In this document: positions 13,601 to 25,600 of the stretch, in pieces
How positions within the stretch are numbered: position 1 is the stretch's first letter
How the letters are laid out: each line of letters opens with the position of its first letter
NCBI GenBank assembly: GCA_017443295.1
Contig: JAFSNT010000034.1
Span: forward strand, 1 to 32,061
Source of the DNA: Clostridia bacterium
Lineage (GTDB): Bacteria > Bacillota > Clostridia > Christensenellales > Aristaeellaceae
Direction: 5' to 3'
DNA: 32,061 nt
Notes under the pieces: model-generated
What the model was told of the DNA's origin: nothing
The model's database searches: none
Seen by the model: the letters and a program-made list of their open reading frames with translations, nothing else
Made by a program: the position numbers and the translations under genes

Positions 13601-16600
13601 TCCTGGACGAATACGGCAAAGAGATCATTGATATCAAGCCTATCCAGCTCATCGGCGATAGCCTGCATGAGGACTACGGCCACACCGGCTTCTTCAAGCT
13701 GTCCGAAAACGGCGAAACCTATATCCTGGAGGAAGACAGCGAGAAGGCCGCCGCGGCGGGCATCGATACGGTGAACGATTTCACCGGCACCACCGGCGCT
13801 TACGATACCACCAAGGGCGGCATCAAGCAGGGCGATACTACGTATTACAAGTATCTCGTCGTGGATGCCAAGAACAACGAAACCGCCAGCTACACCTACG
13901 CCGGCGACTACTACGTGGCGGTCACGGGCGAAGAAGTGAAGGTGGTTGAGCATAAGGACGCCGAGCAGGCCGACCTGACCGGCGTCCAGAGCCAGGATAA
14001 GTTCCTGCTGGCCCTGGATCACGGCGATCTGGGCGACGCGGTTTACACCGCTTCCGACGCTACCATCACCGTGAACGGCGCAGCGAAGGCCGGTACCCGC
14101 TACAACAGCGACGGCTCCGCCGACGACGCGTTCTTCGCCATTCCCGGCGCGCTGTACCAGCGGGTGGAAACCACCGTCAAGGTCGTGAACGAACAGACCG
14201 GCAAGGAAGAAGAAAAGACCGTCGTGACCTGGACGCTGGTGGAAAATCCCGAGGAAATCGACCTGACGGACTACACCAGAACCAATACCCAGACCGTTGA
14301 GGACGAAGAAAACAAGACTGAACTGACGGGCGATCTGTACAGCTTCACCGAGGTCAGCGAAGAAGAAGGAGCAGAAGCAACCACCGTTACCTACCTCCGT
14401 GCCCCCGACACGGTTTATTCGCTGACCCGTACGCTCATCACCCACGACGTCTGGCATGAGGAAACCGAGGAAGTGACCTTCACCGAGGCGGAAACCCAGG
14501 CCGCGACCGCCAATCAGACGGTCACCGTGGACGGTGCGCAGATCACCGGCACCCTCTACACCAAGGACGGCCAGCAGTACCTTAAGACCGCCGGGGCGGA
14601 GGGCAGCGAAGGCAAGCTCTTCAAGCTGACCAACGAACCTGTGTACAGCGTGACCCTTGAGGAACAGGCGGAAGCCGTCGAATTCACCGAGAGCGAAACC
14701 GAGGCCGCCCAGGAAGGCGAAATCACTGACGACAGCGGCGAAACCTACACCGGCACCCTGTACGTCAAGGACGGCGTGACCTACATCTTAACGCCCGATA
14801 CCGTAGTCGACACGGGCGAAGTGGATGAAGAAAACAAGCCGATCATGGAAACCGTACCCGGTGTTCTGTACAAAATCAACAAAGAAAAGACCTATACCGA
14901 AGCCTGGAACAAGACGGCCACCGAACGCATCGACAGCGAAGAAATCCTGTGGCTCTATGCCGACGTGGAACGGTACGCCACCGACGAAAGCGGCAAATAC
15001 GTGATCAACGACGCCGGCGAATTCCAGACCGAAAAGGACGAGAACGGCAACCCGATCGTCGACTCCGTCGGCGTAGGCGGCTTTGGCAGCGTGGGCCGCT
15101 GGGTGCTCAAGAGCGCCTGGAACGCCCTGTCCGGGGCTGTGGACGCCGAGCTGACGGACGAAGACGCCATCGCTCTGGTAAACAGCGGCGCGACCTTCGA
15201 TTACTACCGCCTTGAAGGCGGCAAGCTGGTCAAACCCCAGGGCGATATCGCCGAATACGGCAGCCTCATGTGCCGCAACGTGCAGGACGAGGGCGGCAAC
15301 GTCGTATCCCGCGTGGTCACCCTCTACAAGCCGCCGCGCTATGAGGACGTTGACAGGAGCATCAAGACCTGGCAGACGGAAACCGTTGAGGAAGAAGAAG
15401 GCCAGGAAGGCGCCTTCATCGCCAGCATGACGGCGGAAAACGGCTACTCCATCCTGCAGAACCAGACCGTCACCGTGGACGGCCAGGAAATCACCGGCAC
15501 GCTCTGCGAAAAGGACGGCGTGCGTTACCTGGTGGCCGAGGAAACCGTGGAAGGCGAACCCGTTCAGACCCTGTATAAGATGCACAGCGATTCGCCGGAA
15601 GCCGGCAAGGACGAAGTGCTGATCGTCTATGTGCGCGACTGGTTCGACGTGGTGCTGTACGACGGCCTGACGGCCCGCCTGCGCTACGACGAGTTCAAGA
15701 GCGAAAGCCGTCCTGCCGGGGACGACAATCCCGTGTACGTGCTGCGCTTCGGCGACGCGAAGGATACCAAGGACGGCCCTGCGCAGACGCCCACCATGAC
15801 CATCACCGGAGCCGTCTCGGGCATCGAACTGAATCTGGTCAGCCTGCCCGATACGGCGGGGGTCAAGTCCATCACCACCGAAACTGACCGGAACGCCAGC
15901 TACCGCATCACCGAAACCCTGTACCTGACGGTCAGCGGCCTGGTGGTCAGCGTGAAGGACGCTTTTGCCGCCAAGTACGACGGGACGACCTATGAATCCA
16001 CCAAGATCATCGCCTCCCAGCTCACGGGCGCGACCAAGACCGAAAAGGACGCGGCTGGCAACGTCATCTCCACCGACAACGGCAAGCCTGTCCTCACCAT
16101 GAAGGCCAATGAGGCCATCTGGCGCGAGCTGCGCACCGACGTGATCTCCACCGACCGCAACGGCAACTACTGGTACAAGGGCGCCAACGATTCCGAATGG
16201 AAGCAGGCTTCCGCCACCGTGCGGCGCGATCCCACCAACGAAAACGTGAGCATCCGCAGGGACGGCTTTGCCACCGTGACCTATAACGGCAAGACCTACC
16301 TGGAAATCACCCTGGAAAAGCCCAAGGACGATTCCGGCCGCGTGCTGGAGAACGAAGACTACGTGCTGTACTTCCGCATGCCCGTGGGTTCCGGCGAAAT
16401 CAAGGCCGGTTCCGACGGCAAGGTGGACGTGGTTTCCGGCAAGCCCTATAACCAGAAGCTCGTGCGCGACGTGATCGGCACCTACTGCTACGTCACCACC
16501 ATCACCGCGGCGCAGAACGCGGACATCTGGATCTTCGGCGGCAGAGACAGCATGCTGGACGGCGATCCCGCGAATCGCGACAACGACGACGTGACAGCCG

Positions 16601-19600
16601 GCGGCCACCTGTACTTCTACTCCGAATCCAGGGGCAGCATCGGCTTGACCAGTGACACCCGTCTGGACGTCTCGTCGCCCGATATCCAATTCTTTGACCT
16701 GAATGTTGATCCTGTGATCCGCACCAACGTGTTCCTCTATAAACGCGCCGGTGAAGGCGATCTGCTGATCCCCCGCGATATGGTGGTGGACGGCGCCATC
16801 TGGAACGTGGCCACCGGCAACGGCAGCGTGATCTTCGGCGACAGCGCCGACAACGTGAACCATACGCTGACCCTCGTCAACGGCGGCAAGGCCATCATCA
16901 CCACCAACGTGCTGGATGACGGCAGCGCCAACCCCGCCGCCACCAACCCCAGCGACGTGCGCATCAAGGAAATCGCGGCCCAGGGCATCAAGAAAACCGA
17001 CGATACGCTGGATCCCAACTACCGCGAGGGTGATCTCATCATCCCCAAGGGCGATCAGTCCACCGTACTCATTCGTGCGACCCATGACGTGATCATCGAA
17101 AAGATCGATCTGGCCGACGTGGTCGGCGGCGACGACGTGGGCGGCCTGCTGATCGTTGAGGCGGGCGGCACGATGACCGTCGAAAAGACGTTCAATATGA
17201 AGAACAAGGGCGAAGCGCGTCTGACCTTGGGGGACGAAGGCGTATTTGAAGACGAAGTCACCCTGCTGGATCACAGCCTGATGATCGCCACCGCGAAGAA
17301 CGATATCACCTTTGAGAAACAGCTGAAAGCGGACGGCGGTTCCACCATGAACCTCACGTCCACGGACGGCGGCCTGATCGCTAAGGACGACGTGGTCATG
17401 ACCAATGGCAGCATCGCCAATATCGACCTGAAGAAGGACGCCGAGTTCAGGACCCACGCGGATCTCACCGGTTCCGATATGACCCTGGTCTCCCATGAAG
17501 GTGACGCGGTCATCACCGACTACCTGATTGCGAAGGACGGCTCCATGGTCAGCATGACCCTGGAGAAGGGCAGCTTCGTGCTGACCGACTATACAGGCGA
17601 AGACGGCAGCCGGGTGGAAACCTATCTGAATACCGTGGGTTCCGTGCTGAACCTGAACGCCTTGCAGGATATCCTGGTCAGCCACCACACCGCCGAGGGC
17701 AGCATCGAAAACATGATCGCGGGCAACCGATTCAACGCCAAGGATCTGACCCTCACCGGCACCTCTACCACCATCAACGCGGACAAGGGCGTGACCATTG
17801 TCAGCGACGAGAACGAAAACCTGACCGACGATCCCTACGTCGTCAAGGTGTATGACAGCCTGAGCAGCCGCACGGCCACCGTCACCGATCAGGCCACCGG
17901 CAACATCACCACCAGCGCCATGGGCCTGAAGATCATCAGCGCCAACGGCGGCCTGGACAGCGCGGGCGAGGATGACAACCGCTACGACAGCTGGTACCTG
18001 GAAAACGGTGATATGAACGCTCTGGTGAAGGAGGACATCGTCCTCCGCGACCACCTGAAGACGGTGGGCGGCACCGGCACCCTGCGCACCACCGCCGGTT
18101 CCTTCATTCTGAAGGATTACACCGTCGACGGCGCGCTCCGCACCGAAGGCATGCAGCTGACCGAAAACAGCGTGCTGGAGATCATCGCCAAGAAGAGCGT
18201 ACTGGTGGATCGCGTCGCGGCGTCCGCTTCCGCGCTGAGCATGACGGCGGAATCCGAAAATATCGAATCCAAGACCTGGACGGCGGACGCCAGCCGCGTG
18301 TTCGCGGACGCCGAAAAGAACGTGATCGTCCTCAATCCCAGCGACTTCACCGACGGCCCCGCGGTCACCGTCACCGGCTCCGAGTACGCGGATTCCTTCC
18401 GCCATCCCGATTCCACTGACGATACGGAAATCCCCGTGGAGCATATGGGCCTGTACGTGAACGCCCGCAACGGCAGCGTACTGTTCATGACCCGGCTGGC
18501 GGAGGACAACGACGTCAACTCCCTGGACTTCCAGGCGGTGAACAGCAACGTGGACGTGGACGCCCGCGACCATGTGACCATCCTGGAAGCCACCCTCACC
18601 GACGCGGACATGAACATCAAGTCCTCCGGCGTAAAGGTCACCCGCCGCGGCTTGGGCCTGATGAACGCTCTGCGCGACGGCGCGGAAAACGAACCCGAGA
18701 GCCTGGTCAGCCTGGCCAACTGGGTCGTCGGCGACCGCAGCAACCTGAACATTACGGCCCTGGGCGATATCAACATCCTGTACAACCTGAACGGCGTCAA
18801 CGAGGATGAACGCATCGCCGAACGCGAATTCACAATTATCAACGACAGCCATGCCACCGTGACCTCCACCGCCGGCGGCGTGTACATCCTGCGCGATTAC
18901 GATCTCGCCGATACGATGTCCACGCTGGCTTACGAGGCGGACGATTACGTGGGCGACAACATCTACGTGCCGGACGTGCTGGTGGTCGGCAACGAAACCG
19001 AACCCAGGACCCGGGACGACGCCTTCGGCGACCGTTCCTCCTTCACCGCCACCGGCGCCAAGACCGTGAAGGTGGCCAACATCCTTTCCGACTTCGCGGA
19101 CGTCAGCCTGCGTTCTACCGACGAAGATACGCTGTTTGACATCATCCGCGGTGAAGAAACCAACCTCCGCGTCGTGGCCGGACAGAACATCGACGTGCTG
19201 CACCCCTTCAATGCCGACGGCACGGTGCGCCAGACGATGATCAGCTACCACGACCGCGCCTATGACGGCGATACCACGCCCATCGATACCCCGAACAACG
19301 CCTCCGTTACCCTGAGCGCGGGCCTGGATATCGGCACGGAAGAGAGGAACCTGTACGTTGACGTGCCCGAAGAACTGACCGTGCGCATCGAACGCGTAAG
19401 GAACCTGTACCTCACCGCGCTCAAGGCCGACGCCATGGGCGATCCCGTGAAGCCCCTGACCTGGAGCAACGAATCCATCAGCTATGATCCGGAGAACGGC
19501 AAGCTCGTCCTGGACGGCGAAAACTACCGCTTGGGCTACAGCGAGAAGGACGGCATGCTCATCACCGGCGAAATGGAGAACGTGGACGGCGAAGAATACT

Positions 19601-22600
19601 ACGCCATCGTGATCCCCGAATTCCAGGAGGAGAACCTGGCCGACTGGCTGCTGGAGCGCAGCGACGCCCTCTACGGCAACGACGGCGCGGTGGCCTGGAC
19701 CTACCTCCTGTCCGACGCCGTGGACGTGGAAGCGTACGTGCTGTCGGCTTACGAGGATATGGCGGACAGCCAGATCGAGAATGCCATCCAGAAAGAATTC
19801 GGCCGCGACATGCTCACGGCGGCAAAGAAAGCTGTGAAGGATGAAACCTTCGCCACGGTGCAGGAATACCTGGTTGCGGCTGTGACAACGCCCACCGGCG
19901 CCATGGAAGACGAAGCGTATAAGACCCTGTGCGACGCGGCCAGCGAAATCGTGTACCGCAAGCTCTACGCCGAAGGCATGATCGATTCCTACACGGACGA
20001 AGCCGGCGAAAAGCAGCAGCTGGACCGCAAGGGCCAGATTCTCTCCATCATCGGCGATGACCGCGCGTGGGATTACGCGGTGGACTTCGCCGGTCAGCTC
20101 CGCGGCGCGATCAACAGCTTCACCGATACCACCCCCGTGGAAAACCAGAGCCTGAGCGACTGGCTGCTTGAACGCAGCGAAGCCGTGTACGGCGATGAAA
20201 ACACCGTGGGCTGGATGAACCTCGTGTCCGCCAGCGAAGAAGAAGTGAAAGCCTATATCGCCGCTCCCTACGAGGGAATGACCGATAAGGAAATCGAAAC
20301 CGCGCTCACGGCGGAATACGGCAAGGAATTTGTCGCCGCCGCCAAGACCGCCGTGAAGAACGGAACCAGCCAGAGCATGCAGGCGTTCATCGCCGACGCC
20401 GCCCTCACGCCCATCGGCAATGCCGCTGACGAAGCGCAGCAGGCCATCCTGGAAGCGGCCCGCTCCAGCGTGTTTGAAAAGCTGCTGGCCGCCGGTATGG
20501 CGGGCGCGTACACCGACGAAGACGGCAAGCGCGAAATCAGCCTGCAGGATCAGATCACCCTGCTCACTCAGCGCGATGAGGCATACGCCGCCGCGCTTGC
20601 GCAGCAGCGTCTGGAAGCCGCCGCCATGGACGACGCTTCCTACCAGAACGCGCCGGGTCACGAAAGAACGAGCAACTACCTGACGGCGGCCCAGCAGGCG
20701 CTGGCCGACGCCGATCAGAGCGTCAGCGACAGCACCGCCGCCCGCGATTCCCTGCAGAACGCCCTCCGCGTGCTGACCGAACAGGAAATCGCCCAGCAGC
20801 GCGAAAGCGAAAAGCTGGCCGCCCTGGAAGCGGACCTGGCCGCCCTCAAGGAGGAACAGAAGACCCTCAGGGAGCGCGAGGACCAGAACGCCAACAAGGC
20901 CGCCCAGCAGGCGCTGGAAGCGCAGATCAGGCAGCAGAAGACCAGGGTTGACAGCCAGCAGGCCGTCGACGCCCGCGCCGCTGAAATCGCCGAAAAGACC
21001 GCGCAGCTGGCCGAGGCCGAAAACGCGCTCCGCCTGGGCCGCATGGAACAGATCGCCGCCCAGATGAACCTGGACGAACTGAACGAGGCGGTCCTCCGCG
21101 CCAAGACCTTCCAGGCGGACTACACCCGCGAAGGCAGCGTCCGCGCCGAGACCGGCGACTGGACGGCCAAGGCGGACGAAGCCGCGTGGCTGACCGAAGC
21201 CGAAGCGGCTGCCGAGCAGGCCGAACAGGCCGTGCAGGCGGGCGACTACGCCAAGGCGAAGGAACTGGCTGATCAGGCCCTCGACAGCCTGAAGACCGCC
21301 GGAGCCTATTCCCAGATTTCTCTGGAGCAGGCCATCGCCCTGACCCAGCCCCTGCAGGCTGTGGCCGAGGCCGTAGCCAACTCCGACGCCGCCAAGACGG
21401 CGGCGGACGCCTACGACGCGTCCTACGAAGCCTACACCGCCGCTTACGAAGCCCTGCATGAAAAGCTGAAGGCCCAGGATAAGCTGGAATCCGAAGGCTT
21501 GTACCTCCAGGGCGCGAAGTTTGAAACCGAAGAACAGAAGCAGGCCGCCATCGAGGATTGGGAAGCCAGGCTGGCCGCCGCGGCGGATGAAACCGCCGCC
21601 GCCCAGCGCGAGGCCGACGGCCGCATGGCGGAACTGACCCAGGCGCAGGCGGAGCTTCGTGCCGCCGAACAGCTGCTCTCCGACGCCCGCGGCACGGCTG
21701 TGGAGGCTGAACGCTACGGCTATCAGCTGAGCAGCACGCGGATCGACGCCGAACAGCGCGACCTGAACATCCTGATGGGCGAAGCTGTGGAAGGCGGCGA
21801 AATCAACGTCCGCAACGAAGGCAGCATCACCATCGTCATCGACAAGGATATGGACACCCCGGACACCGTGGCCCTCAAGGACAGCGACGTGACCGTGGGC
21901 ACCGTGAACAGCGAGCGCGGAAACGTGAGCATCGAAAACCGTTCCGGCTCCCTGCTGGCGGGCGAGAACGAATACAAGGAAGTGGGCGACCACGTCTACC
22001 TGGAGGAGAACGTACACGGCCGCGACATCACCCTGGCCGCGCGTGACTCCGTCGGTTCCGCCGACAGCGCCTTCCTGGTGGAAGAAACCGCCCACGAGAA
22101 CACCCAGGTCGTGAACACCTACATGGTCAGCCTGTACGGTGAACCGGGCATGACCGACACGGGCATCCTGATGGATGCGGACAGCAACACCAAACGCACG
22201 GAAAACAAGCCCATCGGCAGCCTGTATACCAATAACGGCGAGGACATGACCCTGGCGGAGAAGGTGGCCAACACCTCCCTGACCTCGGAGCTTCCCACCG
22301 TGACCGCCGGTTCCGTCGCCGAAGGCGAGCTGGCCTCCATCATCGCCATCCGCAAGGATACGCTGCGCGCCTACAGCGAATCCGAGGCCACCAGCCTGAA
22401 CCTGAGCGCGCAGACCGGCAGCATCTTCGTCACCGAGCGCACCGGCAGCATCGGCGCGGGCGAGATCCGCGCGGCGGGTGACGTGGTGCTTACCGCCATC
22501 AACGGCGACGTGACCCAGCTTGCCACCGCCGACAACCGCTCCACCGTGACCGTGGGCGGCGAGATGACCGTGACCGTGAACGGCGACGTGAGCCTGATCA

Positions 22601-25600
22601 ATGAAGGCGATCTGACCCTGAACCTGAATACCCCCACCAACCATGTGGACATCACCGGCCGCGAAGCCAGCGAGGACGTGAAGAACACCTACGGCCTGTC
22701 GGACGAGGCGGCGGAGGGCAGCATCTCCGTGACCAGCGAAAGCGAAGATGCCCTCACCGGCACCGCGCTCTCCAACGGCAGCGTCACGCTGCTCAACGGC
22801 GGCGATATCGGAACCGCCGATGAGGCCTTCGAGATCCACAGCGTCCTGGAGACGGGCACCGTTACCCTCAAGGGCGACAACATCAACGTGAACAACGCCG
22901 AGGGCGGCATCACGGTGAACGAGATCGAAGCCCACGGCAACCTGACCCTGAACGTGGGCAGCGACATTGCCGACGCGGGGAACACCGGCCTGGGCGACAC
23001 CATGGACGGCCTGACCGACGCGCAGCAGGCCCTGACCGACGCGGAACGGGCGCTGACCGAAACGAACACCGCCGCCGGCTATGCCGAAAAGGCGAAGGAA
23101 GCCGCCGACAGCGCCCTGGCGGAAGCTATTGAAAACAAGCGGCTGGCCGAGGAAGCCCTTGAACAGGCGAACAGCGATTTGAACCAGGCCCGGACCGATC
23201 TGGACGCCGCGCAGCAGGCCCTGGACGAAGCCCTGGCGAACCTGAACGAGAACGACCGCGACTCCGTCAAGGCGGTGGAAGACGCCCGGAAGGCCGTCGA
23301 AGCCGCCCAGGCCGCCGAGACCGCGGCCACCGAGGCCGTGGAACACTGGCAGGCCGAAGTGGACGCCGCGCCCCAGGCCATCGAGAATGCCACGCAGGCT
23401 GTGACGGAAGCGCAGGCCGCCCTTGAACAGGCGCAGGCCACGCAGGAAGAAGCGCGGACGGTCCGCGATCACGCGAAGGAAACCCTGCAGTACGCCGAAG
23501 ATCTGCTGGACGCCCAGCGCGATTACGTGAACGCCCTGCACGACGAAGCGGCGACAGACCTTGAAAAGACTGCCCTGGCCAACCAGGTCGGGGCCGAAGA
23601 AGACCTGCGCGACGCGTACAGGGATTACGTGGCGCTGGCCGAAGATGAAAACGCCGATCCTCAGGCGCTGGCTCAGGCGGAAGAGGCCGTGAACGTGGCG
23701 CGTCAGGCCGTGGAAGAAACCCGCACGGCGGTTCAGGTCCTCCGCAATGAGACCGCCGCCGAACAGGCCCTGGCCGATGCCGTGGACGCCGCCGAAAACG
23801 CCGAAAACGAACGCGCCCAGGCGGAACAGAACAAGAACGACGCGACCGACGCCGTGGCCCAGGCCCAGGAGGCGCTGGACGCCGCCGTGACCGATAAGCA
23901 GATCAGAGAAGCGCAGGCCAAGCTGGACGAAGCCGTGGCGGCGGAAGCCGAAGCCCAGGAGGCGCTGGAAGCGGCGGAGAACGCCAAGGCCCAGGCCGAC
24001 CAGAACGTGGTGGACGCCGAAAACGCGCTGGAAAAGGCGAAGGCGGAAACCGAGCTGGTGAACCAGCTGGAGGACCGCATGAACCGCGCGGCCGACGAAA
24101 GCAACACGGAGGAATCCCTGCAGAAGGCTAACGACGCGCTGGCGGCCGCCAAGCAGCTTCTGGAAGCCCAGCTGGCGGAGGACGCCGCCGAGGCCGATGA
24201 AAAGGCCGCCTTGAAGGAACTGCAGGAAGCGACCGACGCCAAGACCGAAGCCGAGCAGCAATTGCAGACGGCGGAAGAAACGGCGAGAGCCGCCGAACAG
24301 ACCCTGGCCGACGCGGAAGCGGCGGCCCAGCAGGCCGAAGAAGCGCTGAACGCCCTGGGCGACAACGCCAGCGGCGCGCAGCGCAGAGAAGCGCAGAAGA
24401 ACCTGGACGACGCGAACGCGGCGCTGGAAGAAGCGCGGAACGCGGCGCAGCAGGCGAACGAAGAAAAAGACCAGGCCCAGAACACCTTCGACGCGGCGGA
24501 AACCAGGCTGGACAACGCCACCGCGGCGGAAGCCGAAGCCAGCCAGAATCTGGCGGACGCTCAGGAAGCGCGTGCGGAAGCCGAGGGCATCGCCCAGGCC
24601 GCCGCCGACGCCGCGGATAAGCAGACCGCCAAGGAAGCCGCGCAGAAGCAGCTGGCAGACGCCCAGGAAGAACAGAATCAGGTGACGAACCTGATCCAGG
24701 AGCTGGCCGACGCCAACGAGGAAATGGAACGCGAGCAGGCGCAGCGCGACAGCGACCGCGACAGCTACAACCGTTCCAACACCGGCAAGGATACGGCTCA
24801 GAAGGGCCTGGAGGATACCACCCGCAAGAGCGATACCCTGGATAAGCAGAACAACACCCTGGCCGACAAGCAGGCGGCGGTCAAGGCCCTCGAGGAACAG
24901 CTCGCCGCCCTCACCGGCACGTCCGATCCCGATCAGGCCAAAGAAGCGGCCCAGCAGAAAGTAGACCAGGCCCAGAACGACCTGAACGCCGCCGCCGCCG
25001 CCTCCCAGACGGCTGACGCGGCCGTGAACCATGACGCCATCAAGCCCGACGCCACCGGCTCCGGCGCTGTCCGCGCGGACGACGCTAAGAGCGGCGACGC
25101 GGCCATCCGCGTCAGCGGCAACGCGACCATCACCTCCGGCGGCAGCATCGGCGGCCAGAACGGCCAGGAGCTGACCATGAACGTGGACGGCGTCACGGAT
25201 ATCAAGGCCAAGGACGACGTCAAGCTCCAGTCCGGTCAGGACGTGACCCTCAATAACCTGACGGCGGGCGGCAGCGTCGGCGTGGCCGGCCACGGAGACA
25301 TCACCGGCGTCGGCGGCGATCCCGTCATCTCCGGCACAGACGTAACGCTCAACGCCGTTTCTACCGGCGACGAGAACGCCACCATCGGCAAAGCGGACGG
25401 CACAGCCCTCACCCTGGATACGGATGAAATCAGCCTCCGCGGCGACGACGTGGGCGTGGACGTGACCGGCGGCGTCACCCTGGGCGACATCGTAGCCAAG
25501 AACGCCGATATCACCGCCGACGGCGACGTGATCCGGAAGGAAGGCACGGAGGTCGACGCCAGCGACCTGACCATCCGCACCACCGGCAACATCGGTACGG

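Noticed and set aside
9841-14457. Antisense open frame of 1,538 codons
   Set aside because: Same codon-aligned shadow; it ends exactly at a sense TTA codon.
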